Assembly: GCA_947652605.1 (NCBI GenBank) | Contig: OX393578.1 | Location: 34,291,470-34,355,469 of the forward strand | Direction of reading: 5' to 3' | Origin: Elmis aenea | Taxonomy: Eukaryota; Arthropoda; Insecta; Coleoptera; Elmidae | DNA: 64,000 bases | Shown: piece by piece, positions 47,472 through 60,353 of the stretch | Layout: each line of letters opens with the position of its first letter | Numbering within the stretch: the first letter of the stretch is position 1 | The notes under the pieces: model-generated | Told to the model about the DNA's origin: nothing | The model's database searches: none | Seen by the model: only the letters and a program-made list of their open reading frames with translations | Program-made: the position numbers and the translations under genes

Positions 47472-47801
47472 CTTTAAAATGGAAGACTTAGAAATGTAAG
47501 TTACGCGTTTTTTGATTGTATCCGTTATCGGTGCATTATCTAAATGAAAGGCAATAGTAGGTCTTCGTTTATAAATGGCGCGTTCACTAAAAACTTCTGT
47601 GTTAAGAGCTACCTCGTGTGTTTGCGGAGAGTCAGAAGACGTGGAGTTTCGACTTTTACAGCACAGTTTTGAATACCATCTCTCGCGACTTACACTTTCA
47701 TCGTCATATAAGTTCGTTTTCGAATTTGAGTTTGTAATGGCCGGATTCGAATTTAAATTGTTACCACCACGTCCGCAATGGGCGCAATAACCGGACGACA
47801 T
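47472..47801 (-). CDS. Candidate first coding exon of the Pde8 locus
   Basis: An open frame of 110 codons starts at an ATG with A at -3 and ends at a strong donor (AAAG|GTAAGC) in phase 0. The frame is also open upstream of the ATG, but only from non-ATG codons, so I chose the ATG at 47801. The product is hydrophilic: a CxxC pair near the start (residues 6-9, CAHC), a Ser/Asn-rich stretch, a double Cys (LCC) near residue 50, and a basic C-terminal end. I recognise no domain. It lies about 5 kb upstream of the Pde8 receiver exon on the same strand, and its phase fits direct splicing to the acceptor at 42583. It does not fit the likeliest acceptors of the repeat exon, so it may be an alternative 5' exon or may need an unseen exon between. 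Assignment to Pde8 is inference from strand, phase and position. Confidence 0.45.
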
Positions 47802-48461
47802 TATTTTATTCTTCACAATTTTCAAATATCTATCGCGACATTCTACACGGGGCCGACAATATTACTAAAATGGAATACGTCGGATATTGCAATTAAAAAA
47901 AAAAAACATTTATTACGTCTATTATCAGGCTTGCTATCAACGTAGTACGATAAGATAAAAATGTTCAAGCCTGGTACGATTAGCCACGGTCAAGTACTTT
48001 TTAGCAATATTGAAACATATAACATAAATAATAAATTATGCACCGCGAAAGTAATTAAGTAAATTTTGTGGTGCGCTTAGTACATAAGAAAAATCTACTT
48101 GGCACCATCACTATTTTGACATCGACATGAACGTGCTTAACCATGTACTTATATTAAATACTACTACTTTGCAATGAAAAGTAAAAAAACGCATTATTAA
48201 TTTATTAATAATGGATAGAACAAGACAGGACACAAACATATTCTCAAATGATCATGATATAAGAAACTAACAATATTAAAGAATGAGTAGCAAATGGTAG
48301 GTAACAACCCGGCAAAGAATAGATTTACGACGGGAAAACAAAAACACAGCAAAAGAAAGATGGAATATATCGGCACATGGAACATTAGAAGCATATTAGG
48401 ATAAGAAAAAGAATTAGAACAAAAGTTTGAAGAAACATGGTTAGATTTACTGGCTATTATA

Positions 48462-49512
48462 CAGGATGTTTCTTAAATATTGCGAAAAAATTTAGTTGGC
48501 GATTCCTTATCGAAAATTAAGGGGGGTCTTTCATATACATTTTTTTCCTTAGACGTCTCCTTTCGGAGTTACACCCTCCTAAAGGAGAGCGATAAAATTG
48601 CGTTTTTATTTTATTTCTCAAATTTGGATAAATGTAGGAGAATGATATTAGGCACATGTTTTATACTCATTAAAAGGTTTTCCATAGTAATATTTTCAAT
48701 CATCTCCCACCTTCACAGGGGCCTGAAAAGTGCGACCTCTGTTGTTTTTTTTATCAGAACTTTTTGGTGGGTTAAAATTTTGCAATTAAAAATTTTTTGT
48801 TTAAAAGCTGATTTATTTAGAAACTTTTTTATTCTTTAGTTTTTGAGTAAAAAATATAAGAAGTAAACATTAACCATCAAATATTCCAATATAAAATAAA
48901 TCATTTTGGTGGTTACCATGGTTTGTTTATGTTCAGGTTGGGTAGAAGTGCGTAATAATTCATTTCGACGTTTACACAGCGACAACGCTAAGACGCCTGT
49001 CAATTCTACCCAACATGAACAAAAACAAACCATGGCAACCAACAAAATGATTTGTTTAATATTGGAATATTTGATAGTTCATCTTTATTTATTTTATTTT
49101 TCACTCAAAAATTGTAGGTTTTACGAGAAAAACTAATGAATAACAAAAGATTCTAAATAAAGCAAGCTTTCAAATAAAAGTTTTTTAATTGCAAAATTTT
49201 AACCCACCAAAAAGTTCTGATAAAAAAATCAACCGGGGTCGCACTTTTCAACCCCCTTTGAAGATGGGAGATATTAAAAAATATTACTATGGGAAACCTT
49301 TTAATGAATATGAAACATTTACCTAATATCATTCTCTTACATTTATCCAAATTCGAGAAATAAAATAAAAACCTAATTTTATCGCTCCCCTTTAAGGGGG
49401 TGTAACTCCGAAAGGAGACGTCTAAGGAAAACATTTCATATGAAAGACACCCCTTAATTTTTGATAAGGAACCACCCCCTGATTTTTTTCGCAATATTTA
49501 AGAAACGCCCTG
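48462..49512. mobile_element. Large foldback element, arms about 500 bp
   Basis: Starts CAGGATGTTTCTTAAATATT and ends with the complement of CAGGGCGTTTCTTAAATATT, flanked by TA. The two arms mirror each other along nearly the whole element (for example GGAGACGTCTAAGGAAAA and its complement; TTACCATGGTTTGT and its complement), with a small centre near 48.95-49.0 kb. Open frames in the two arms read the same peptide (KIKG..SFRSYT) because of the palindrome, so I do not call them genes. Confidence 0.92.
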
Positions 49513-50140
49513 TAGAAACGAAAAAAAAGGACAAGGTATGATAAGAATGGACAAAGACAACTTATTATTGTAGTGATATGAATGTATTTAAGCAATGAAA
49601 TGTATCATCCTACACCACTAAAATGGTAAGTGGGTTTTGATAATATATACAATATACATAACATAACTATATAAATAATCAAACCAAAGTAACTTATAAA
49701 AAATTCATCAAATCTGAGTTATACAGGATGTTTCACTTTTCGATGTGGTTCTATTGCTATATCCGTAAATAATGAAATTACAAGATTGGTTACGTGGGAC
49801 AAAATTAAGCTCTTTAAGAACGTATTTTAAACAAGATCTACTTCTTTTTTTTAATTCCATGGCTTACGTGATATAACTAAAAAACTGAAATTGATCAATA
49901 TGTTTAGTCAACTATTTTGGTTATCGTTGCTTATAAAATGCAAAAGAACAAATTTTATTGAATTTTGTTTTCTATAAAATGGTAATACGCAAATTTTATT
50001 AGTTTATATACAATTAAAAGTAAAGTCACTAAGAAATGGCGAAATTTAAGATAAAAATCAACGTTGCCATGGAAAAAAGTAAAATCGAAGTCCATTGTTT
50101 TATTTTGATCCTTGGTAGTATATCCTGTCACTCTTTAAGT

Positions 50141-50400
50141 CAGCGGTTTACAAACGCCCCCCTTAAAAAAAAATCTAATTTTGGCGCCCCCTTTTTTCCA
50201 TAAAATAAATCAGACACATGAAAAATGGTAAAAAGTGAATAAAAACAAAAAAAAATATAGAAAAAAAAACGTCAGTGACAGAATAATAACAAGTTTTACT
50301 ATACATGTTTACTATACAGTTCTGTAAAACTTTTCGCGCCTCCTTTTGCACTAGTCCAAGCCTCCCCAGGGAGGCGCGCCTCCCAGTTTGGAAATCGCTG
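50141..50400. mobile_element. hAT-type MITE, CAGCGGTTT ends
   Basis: Starts CAGCGGTTTACAAACGCC, ends GTTTGGAAATCGCTG. Flanks CTTTAAGT (50133-50140) and CTTTAAAC (50401-50408) match at 6 of 8. GGCGCCCCC blocks lie near the ends. It resembles the elements at 3711 and 12476. Confidence 0.82.
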
Positions 50401-51547
50401 CTTTAAACGGTCATATTTACCAATAATACCTTTGAGATTTTTTTAACAACATTGAAAAAGCATTTGTTTTCTTAAAGATAAAAACAAGCATTCAACATTC
50501 GAATCACATTTGTAACTACAGACAGACCATGTCCTTCTCAACAAGAAATATCGTGATGGCTTTTCATTATTAATAGCAAAACACCAGATATTATTAATCA
50601 AAACTTGTGCTGGATGTACATGAATCCAAATTATTAAGGATAATCACGCACCGCCCTATTATATTCTTCAGTTTTATTCCCATTAAGTAATTTTAAAATG
50701 ACATCGATGTCATGGGCGCTTGGGTTTAGAATAATAGTTACTGGCAATAAAGTGTTAATCAACCAAACTGGTATATTGATAAGTGATTTCGAATATTAAT
50801 GTAACAATTTTTTTGCATGTGTAATTTACTATTAAATAATTTACATTTAAATTTGTCAGAACAAATTTTAAAATTCTGTATAATTTCTTTATAACAGCTG
50901 AAGGCAATTTTTTTTTTAAATAGCAAAAATTAAAGTCCTGTATTTTTTATTTATATAAACTATGTCATTATTTTCTGTTCGCTAAATATAGAAAGTGGAC
51001 CTTTAAAATAAGATTATAAAACAAGCAAGACATCTAGATCAATCTGAGATGCTACGTTGAATAAAATACAAAATGAAAGAATTTAATTTTCTTTTAAATA
51101 GCTCTACGCTTATTTGGATTAAGCCTTCAACCAAATATAAGCTAAAAAGATTTAATTCGAAAAGCGAGGAAAAATATTTCAACACCTCGACGTTGTAAAA
51201 TTGCTCTGTAATGTGGCTTAATGCTACATTAAGATTTTAGAAGAGCGAAGTTGAAAACAAAAATTAAAGCGCTTCGTTAAAAATGTGAAAATAAATACTG
51301 ATGTTATCGGAAACACCATACAAATTGTCTACTTAAAATTTTACTAAAAGTTACAATGTTTAGAGAGCTTTTGAAAATGATTTTTTTAGTCTATAGTAAA
51401 TAAACGAACATGAAAGAAAGATTTAAAATAATTTTGTAAATTATTTACAGCAGTATTTGTAACTTTTAATTATACTTTTGAAATTGGAATTGTTAAACTC
51501 AGTTTAAGGCATTCGAAAATGGTTTTATTTTGAGGGTTAAATGTTTT

Positions 51548-51840
51548 GTTCCAGCAAGGCTATATACGATTCGATGAACGATCAGCTATACGCAGTATCG
51601 ATATGGTGTTTCAACAGGGTCTCTTCTAGTTCATCGGACAGTTTGTCGACTGTTCAAGCAGTTATCGAATCAATTTATAAACTAGTATGTGGACGACAAA
51701 AGCAGTACATGAACGAAGGCAAGACCTGTCGCTGGATTTTTACACGCATGCGCTGTTTAGAACTAACGAGGCCTTTGGTAGCTAAACATCTCCTTCCCAA
51801 TCCTTTTGTTTTACACTTGCGTTGCATCAAATTTCTATGA
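51548..51840 (+). repeat. Dispersed repeat, same family as 3447
   Basis: GTTCCAGCAAGGCTATATAC, GCAGTATCGATATGGTGTTT, CTAGTTCATCGGACAGTTTG and CGCTGGATTTTTACACGCAT are in the same order as at 3447-3700. The 99-codon frame across it is not a gene. Confidence 0.82.
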
Positions 51841-53092
51841 ACACAAAACACTATAGACCCGGCAACTAGTTAATGTTATAAGCATGTTATTAATCCGGTT
51901 CGGTAGCGGCTAACTTAGATTTACACGTACGATGTTTGACATCGTTAGTTAGAAAACTTAAATTTACTGTTTGCTGCTACAATTAAATTACAAGTAGATT
52001 GGAATGTTTCAAAAAATTTACTTTAAGTATCTACTTGAACGTGAGGTCCACGAATGCATTTAACCCGGTAGTTATATTTTACTTTGTAATAAATTATTTT
52101 ATGACTTCCTTAATGTAAAAAAAAACAAATTGATGTTTTACACGTTAAACCAGTTTTTAAAATATACAGCCATTTTAAAGATATGATTAAATCAGAATAT
52201 TTTCTAAAATTATTTTACATTATTTAAGCAGCCTTTAAGGCACTGTGTAATAGAATACGTGTACGCTTGAAACTATTTCATCTTAAAATATTTAATTTAA
52301 TATATGATTGCGTTTTACCTCCTAACCTATTCACTATTACAAATGAACAACAAAATAATCTTTGATTGATAACTTGTAATCAATATTTTACTATTAATGT
52401 ATTATCTAGATATGAAATAAACAATAAATCAAAAACAATATCGCTTGCTCCAACACACTGTATTTTAAGTGTACATGGTATGTAACTAAACAGATTACAT
52501 GATAAGATAATTCTTAAATCAACACTACAGTGTCACACATTTTATAAATTATAACAGTTTCAATCACGGACAATAATTAGTTTTATATTGTTAGCCTAAT
52601 ACAATTGTAAAAATTAATTACTTATGAAATACGTTTTAATACTCTTTGTGTTAATAATTTATAAAAACAAATCAAAATAAAGTAACTACTAGTTTGTTTT
52701 TTTTATACATATAATAATTAAACTGAATACGTAACACTTTCAAAAACTCCATAAAGTATCGAAGACAATGATTGAGTATAACGCATTATACGACGATGTT
52801 TTTTCTAACTCTACACGTAAATTTAAGATATTTGCACTATGAGTAGGCATAAGCAAGAAAATGTAAAAATGTGGCGCACGTGAGAGCACGTATTTATATA
52901 CTTACGAGTATCTTGTTTGTGTTAATTTCACCTAATTAATAAAGTTTATAGATCTAACAACAACAATTAATAGTTTCGTTTCAGATATGCGGTAGTCTAT
53001 ACTCGGTGCATATAGTGCTATAATCATAATTATAAACATAAACCATAAAATAAATAGAGCAAAGGTGCCTTAATTTTAGTTGAGCAAAATTT

Positions 53093-53200
53093 GGGGTGAC
53101 CAGACGTTCCGTTTTTACGGGACATGTCCCGTTTTTCTGCATTTTGTCATGTTGTCCCGACAAAGGTTTACAGGACACTTAAATGTCCCGTATATGTTGA
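53093..53200 (+). mobile_element. End fragment of the TCCCGG hAT family
   Basis: GGGGTGACCAGACGTTCCG with repeated GTCCCG motifs; the opposite end was not found. Confidence 0.6.
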
Positions 53201-53954
53201 TTTTTATACATTTCGAGCGAATTCGTTTAACAGTATGGGTTGTCATCTATTTTTATTACGTTTCTTAAAATTTGCAAAATAAAACAAAATTATTACTAAA
53301 TAGTATAAGGGTGCCTCGGATTTGGACAATAACAGATCATCTATTGTTTGTTTTTTATTAGTTGTCAAAGTTCGTTCTGTTTTGTTGCTAATTGTGGATG
53401 AGAAAGTTTTAAGTATTTAATTGTGATAAAGTTAGTAAGAATTAAAAAAGATGACATTTGTGGGAACAAAGAAATGATATGTTATTTCGTTACTACAGTT
53501 GTAATCGTGATGCAAACGCAGCATCGGAATTATATCTCTTAACATACCTACATGGAAAGAATTTACTTAGTTTCTATAAGTGCAGTAATTTTAAATAAGT
53601 TTGACGATAAAAATACTCGAGTGATTAGAAGTAAACGCGATACACAATCATACAGTAATTACAACAATGTCACTATTGCTGATTTTCTATCAACTGCAAT
53701 ATCGCTAATTTGATTTCCTATCAGTGTTAAAAAAAAACGATAAAATTTACTGTATCGGCAGCAAGACAAAAGCAATTTATCAACACTGTTTATTGATAAT
53801 AAAAACTTGACAAATACAATGTCAATTAATATTAAGTTGATTATTAGACTGTTTAACAGTCTTTAGTTTTGTATTCAATAAAAAAAAAAAAGATGTAAGT
53901 TATAAAGTTATAACAGAAGCCCCAAGAGGGCTTAAAAAATAATTTTATTTATAG

Positions 53955-54889
53955 CAGGGATCAAATAACGTTTTATATTGTTACGTTATTTATTATTTGT
54001 TTTCGTTGCATAACGTTATAAATAACAGTAAAAGATGAATAGTTTTTTTTAATGTTCTGTGAATAATGATATATAACGTTATAAAAATACTTAAATATAA
54101 TTAGTACCTAACTCTAAAATTATATTTGAGATCTTTACAACGTTAATTTTAATATATAGAATAAAATTACTTTTAGTTATTTTATTTTAATTTTCATGTT
54201 TAAAATACAAACAAAGTACCAATAACTTTAGCTTAAGAGAAATTTTTATAACCTTATATAACGTTATGTGAATAATGATATACAACGTCATTAAAATAAA
54301 TATAATTTCTAATTCTGAACTTATATTTGGAATTTTTAAAACGTTAATTTTAATTAATTTATTTTTTTAATGGCATTTATGATTAATTTACAATCTATTC
54401 CTTATGAACAATAAGTAAGTTGTTGTGGCTTTAATTTAACGTGAAGGATAAGCTTGCCCATTGGTAGCTATCCGTTTAAATTTACTTAAATTAGTTTATT
54501 ATTGGCAACATGGGTTAAATTTTTACTTAAAACGATAAGGCAAGTCTAGAGGTTTATGCCTCTTTAGTCTGTTAGTTTGTTTAGTATTCACTAATAAGTT
54601 TGCTGCTTAAAGTTTTTTTTTTAAATAAATAGAAAAAAATTACCTTTACATAATATTTTATTTTAATTTTCGTATTTAAAATACAAACAAAGTATAACTT
54701 TAGCTTAAGAGAAATTTAAATTTAATTAATAAAATATAACGTTACAAAATAACCTTTTATGAAACGTTATTGGTTATTATAACGTTATTTAACGTTATTA
54801 AATAATCGTTACGTTATTGTATTAGAAATTATAGTTGAATCGTTATTATAACCATATCGGATATCGTTAAGTTACATTTTTCATCCATG
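53955..54889. mobile_element. hAT-type element with ATAACGTTAT motifs
   Basis: Starts CAGGGATCAAATAACG and ends TTTTTCATCCATG (imperfect inverted repeat). The 8-bp duplication ATTTATAG is perfect (53947-53954 and 54890-54897). The palindromic motif ATAACGTTAT, or close variants, recurs many times in both halves. There is no open frame of note. Confidence 0.85.
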
Positions 54890-54897
54890 ATTTATAG

Positions 54898-57131
54898 TAA
54901 ATTATTTAAATAAATATTAATAAAAGATAAAGAAAATTTACTGCAATTATTAACAAAAAATCTTGGATAAACTGTAAATGAAAACAAATGAAAAAAGTAT
55001 TTTAGGAAACGAATATCTCTAAACCTGTTTTATATTTTGATTAAATTTAGGCGTTTGTTTGTTACTTGTAAATTACATCCATCATCAAAAGTTTTTCAAA
55101 GAATTCGGATAACTTTTTAGTTATTTTGGAATTTTCAATATTTTTTCGCAAGCTACTTTGATTATTATGTTTCCATTCCTTACAAAAAGGATTTTGCAAA
55201 AGACAGTTCCATTGTCTATTGCGTTATGAAGAATTTTAGAGGCTTTTAAATGATATATTTCAAAAAATAAGGTGCTAATTAACAAAAGGTTTAACTTTTA
55301 AATATAATATCTTAGAAAGAATTGTATTTAAAAGTTTAATTATTCATTTAAAAAGAAGTTGTTTTCCTTCAAATATTTTGCAGTAAGGGACAAGGGTTTT
55401 GTTTCTTAAAATAAAGAAGTTATGTAGTAATGAGTTATTACTGGGATTTCCTACACAGGGAGATAAAAACTTTTTTTTTTCTATAGCTGGTAACGTTCCC
55501 TACACAACATATTTCTTACACCGTTGTGAACTGCAAGGCATTTCATGTAAGAGTTGAATTAATAATAAACGGTTTCAGCAATCCTGTAACCTTTATTCGC
55601 TTTTTTGTTGAAGTATTTACAGGTGGCCAAATTCTTTTAGCACTTACTGTTATGCCATAAGCATGTTGAATTGTTTTACTTTAAATTCCTTAAATATTTA
55701 ATACCAACATGCATGCCTTAAGTCATTTGGTAGTATTTTGACGTGATTGGGGTTTTTTGAAATAACAGTACCTATTACCGTTAAAAAATGGGGAGTCCCG
55801 GTTATAATGAACAGCATGGTGATCTCGTTAACGGTAAGAGATACACAGTTGGTTAAATGGATCAAAATGATCTATGAATTAAGAGCAACTATTCTATGGA
55901 AAAAAAACTTTAAAAAAATAGATAGTTTGTGCGCTATTGATAAAAAACAAAACAAATTAGGTTTTTGATTTTTACTTATTTAATATCACACTCAAAATAT
56001 TTTTCGACATTATTGGGGCACGTTTTTACGTATATTTAATATTTGTGAATTAATTTTACCTATTTTCATTTTATTTCTTCTTTTATAAAAATTAATTAAT
56101 TTTACCAAAAATATATTATAAAAATAACAACTTATCAAAAACCAATTTATTTAGTTATTTTATGTTGTTAAACAAATATCAACAAATTCGGTCATAGAAT
56201 TTTTTGTTCTAAGAGCGACTACAATGAACATATTTACGAGTACTATTTAATCATTTCAGTGAATCGTTGATATCGTAAAATCTTTAAAACAGCATTATTT
56301 TGCCCCAAGGTACATCATAGAACATTTCGGGATAGCTTTAGTGACCCGCATAAAATAGATTAAACTTTACTCATCTCCAAATTTTCCTTAAAACACGATC
56401 CCGTTAATTTACGTTTCTCTGGTCCATGCGCCATGGACCGCTCACGTAGATTTGCGGTGGTATATAAAATAGTTTTACGTGAGCTGTACATGGTGCATGG
56501 ACTAGCTAGATAAACGTAGATTTACGGGACCGGTCCCATCTGTGTTAATTTAAACAATGTCTTCTTGTGTCGAAAATCAATTGCATAATTAGTACATACA
56601 TTATGAGTTCATTACCTGTGAACCTCTAATTTAATATTAAGAGTCTTCATAGGCCTCACAATAATTTACGAAATAGAATTCTCTCTGTATATAAACATGT
56701 TTTTTATTTAATGTACCTACGTTTCACGTTGCAATCTTATTTCGTCTTGTTTATTTTGATTTAATTTCTTCGCTCTCCTTTCATTTCGTAGCCCTTTTGG
56801 ATAATGAAATACACATCAAGAAGATATTAAACTGGGGATTGCGTTTGAAGAAAAAGAGTCGTTTTAAGCATTCGTAAAAATAGCATTTTGAACAGAAATT
56901 TTATTAGCACAGAAAACGAGAATGGCAAGGTATAAACAATAAATAATATGCTCGTTTAAAAATACCGTTATCAAAAATTTGTGCCATATGCAATAATTAA
57001 GTACACATTTCGACGTAAAAAAGCCTTTTTAGTATGTTGTCTTGTAAAATATCAGGTGTCGCTTCATAACACGATAAAGCTCAAACTTTATTATACAAGT
57101 GTGCTTATTAATTAACAAGCCTTAAGAAATA
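54898..57131. other. No gene seen
   Basis: A loose inverted pair (GATCCCGTTAATTTACGTTT at about 56397 and AAACGTAGATTTACGGGACC at about 56513) suggests an old MITE. Otherwise AT-rich. Confidence 0.45.
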
Positions 57132-57220
57132 CAGGGTGTCCCAAACTTTGGGCTTAACATGCGGAGATCTCGCTTATCTCAAGAGCTACGAATTCGGTTA
57201 CCTTGGGGCAAAGTTGCGAA
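57132..57220 (+). mobile_element. CAGGGTGTCCC family end
   Basis: CAGGGTGTCCCAAACTTTGG then GATCTCGCTTATCTCAAGAG. A related end lies at about 61560-61695 on the minus strand, and weaker relatives lie at 55800 and 18430. No second end in place. Confidence 0.65.
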
Positions 57221-59782
57221 ATGTGGCTCTTTAAAACAAATGTTATTTTTTTTGCAATATTTCCTCAATTTTTTAAACGTTTCGTTTGTTTTGAACAATC
57301 ATCAGCTTTTATTTTTTATGGGCTGCATTTTGGATCTTATCATTAAAAAAAATAAAAAAACTTTGAATACAATAATTTAACACACTCGTAATGCAGTTTG
57401 AAAAATAATCGCAAAAAATACTTTTTTATATAATCAACATTATGACTAGACAAATTTTATCAAAAATGTGACAAAATATTAAAAATAAGTTTATTAGTTT
57501 TACAGTAATTACATGTAGATTTTATGCAAATAATCATTAATTAAAAAAATATGTACAATAAAGTTCGAAAGTAAAGATCAAGGTAAATGTCTAAAAAGGC
57601 AAAATATTTGGAGAATTTTTTAACGTATTCATTGAAACTTCCAATAATATCAAGACACATAAGAGACAAGACGAAGTTAAATGGATTTTTCTGTGACGTT
57701 TTGTGCAGGGGAATAGTCCAAAATTTTATGGTAAATACAAGCAATTATTCAAAAAAAAAATGCATCTCGAGTGGTATTTGTGAAACTATTTTACTATATT
57801 TCAGTTTATTTCACTATAGATACAATCAAGTAGGTAATTGTTTTCATTTATAATCCTAATTGTGATTATTATAGTCAATTTACAATAACAACTTTACACA
57901 TATGGTCACCCACAACACCGTAATACTTAAAATATGAATTTGACTGAAATAGCGTGTAGAGAATAAATAATTTCTAAAGCATAGTCTATTTACTTTTTTA
58001 ATAGCTCAAATTGCAAGCAAATAACAAATAACGCAAAAAAAAACGAAAATGGATTTAATTTTTTAACGGAATTAAAGGAGCTACCCCATTTTTAACTTCA
58101 GATTTAAGTTCAGAAATTTTACCTGACTTAAACTATCTTTATCTCTCTTAAGACAAAACAAATGCCATGTTGAGCATGGAATTTGGGACAACCTATACAA
58201 TTTTATTGATCTAAAGTAAGTGATAAGTATTTTTAAGTAAAGTCCCTGATGGAAACTTATTAGACTACTTAAACACTTAAACAAAACAATAAAGTTCTAA
58301 TAAATCAACAAACTAAACTCAGTTTAATTAAAAGAGCACGCAAATTGAAGCAAACATTATACGTCTTCAAATAAGACTAACTGTTTTTAAATTTCAATAC
58401 AAATAAACATGTTAAGTGTTATTAGTTATTACAGCGTTATGTACGCTCGGTCGGCTAAGTTCATGCTTCGCAATATCGAAATAAATAAGTCTGTACTGCG
58501 TAATATTAGTTCATTTCATTAATTAATTTGTTTGAATAACCTACGTCACTTTAATACATAGTTATAAAACAGACACAACTTAGTCAACGGTTTAGCTGAC
58601 ATATGCAATGAAATTGATGCTTTTTCGTAGTGGTTTCCAAATGCACAAGTAATTAATAAAAATTACGAATATTCTTTAAATATTTCTAGTATTAATAATT
58701 TTAAAAAATCGCAACAACACTTGCTTTTTATTCAAGCAGTTAATAAATTATTCACAAAAAAAACCCGGTTATATGAGGTTAACTGAATAGAATTACAAAG
58801 TATCGCAAATTCAGCGAATCCTTTTCGATGGCAGGGAACGCGTTCATTATTAATTAGCATAGGTTTAAATTTGGCAAAGGCACTAAAACGCAAACCTCCT
58901 CATTTCTTAAGGGTGCTGTAATATGATCTTGTAATGGTTACTTGGAACTTTTCTGATTTCATAAATACACAAACAATATGGCTAATACAATTAAATATTT
59001 AAAACAAATCACAGTCCAAACAAGATATGCCTTTAATTGATTTGATATTTCGTAAAGTAAATGTGATGGCTTTTAGGTGTAGAGTAGCAAACCACACTCT
59101 TACTCGAGGTTGTTCAATCAACCAAATAGATTTCCCGTAAATTGGTTAACTTGAATGCAATTTGCTGTCAACAGTTTAGCGTCCACCACAAATGCATTAC
59201 CTATATGTTTAATTAACTAACCTGAAATTAAAAACTAACAGAGAGCTTTCCTTACACTTTTCCAAGATAAAAAATCGTATAAAATAGCCTCACATCTAGG
59301 AACACATATTCACGACATTTAGAGGCAAAAGTAAGGTTCGCCATTTCATTTTCAACTTTTTAAACTTGACTTGCCTTTTGTCTAGGGCTGGGGATATTTT
59401 ATATAAATTATTATAAATGTTACAGGATGAGTAAGTTTTGTTTGCAGACTGCAGAATATTGTTTTATAGACACAATAATATAAAAAAATATGAATAACAA
59501 TAAAATGCGAATTTTAAAAACAGTAGCGTATTTAAAACATTACAATTAAAAAAACATTGTAGAGTTGATGAATAAAAGTAGAATGATTTTCTATTAACAA
59601 AATTGTTTTTAAGGGCATTTGAAATGAATTAAATAAGGAGCTGAATAAGGTTAAAACATAAATAATGCCAAACTTTTTGACAAGACTGTAAAATAAACTG
59701 AAAATAATCACGTTTTTAAGCAATTTAACGTCGATTATGATCAAGACACTAATATTTTATAACTTTAATTGTTACTGAGAAT
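57221..59782. other. No gene seen
   Basis: AT-rich; frames of 60-90 codons (57587-57853 and others) show no known motif. Confidence 0.45.
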
Positions 59783-60353
59783 CAGGGGTTTGGAGCAGCC
59801 CAATTTTTAGTTGCTCCGCTCCAGCTCCGCTCCGGCATCAAGTTGCCTGCTCCAGCTCCGCTCACGCTCCGCTCCGCGCTCCAAATATTAATAAAATAAG
59901 TTTTTTGTTTAAAAATTTGTTTTTAAAAACAAAGCTAAAATTTTATGAGATATGTGGAAATGGACCAAAAATTACAATATTTGACCTTAAGAAACAAGTG
60001 AAGTTAAATAAATGAACAAATTATTGATCTTCAGTTAAAAAAGTTAAAAAAAGAAAAAAAAGTTCTTTAAAATTTTTCAAAATTCAAATACAAAATAATG
60101 AAAATTAATATTCAGAAAAGTTACATTATAATAATTTTACTTCAAAAAAATCAAATTTAGTTTATTTATAATTTTATTAAATACTATACCCATGAGAATA
60201 ATTCATTAAAAAAAATATATTGTAGTTTATAATAGTAAAGTGGAGCAGTGGAGCAATCAAAATTCTTTGCTCCGGGCTCCGCTCCCGCTCCGGGCAAAAA
60301 CCCATTGCTCACCTGCTCCGCGCTCCAGCTCCGCGCTCCGCTCCAAACCCCTG
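59783..60353. mobile_element. hAT-type MITE with GCTCC-rich ends
   Basis: Ends CAGGGGTTTGGAGC and GCTCCAAACCCCTG. Flanks ACTGAGAAT and ACTGAGAT are an 8-bp target duplication with one inserted base on the left. Each end carries about ten GCTCC or GGAGC motifs; the centre is AT-rich and empty. Confidence 0.88.

Larger units (their letters stand above)
49513..53092. other. Mostly unassigned
   Basis: Outside the hAT MITE and the 51.5-kb repeat, only an isolated TACAGGATGTTTCACTTTTC end at about 49732 is notable. Confidence 0.45.

Noticed and set aside
48480..49494. Two open frames of 113-119 codons on opposite strands
   Set aside because: They are the same sequence read from the two arms of a foldback element.
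51541..51840. 99-codon open frame
   Set aside because: Its reading is not kept in the related repeat at 3447-3700.
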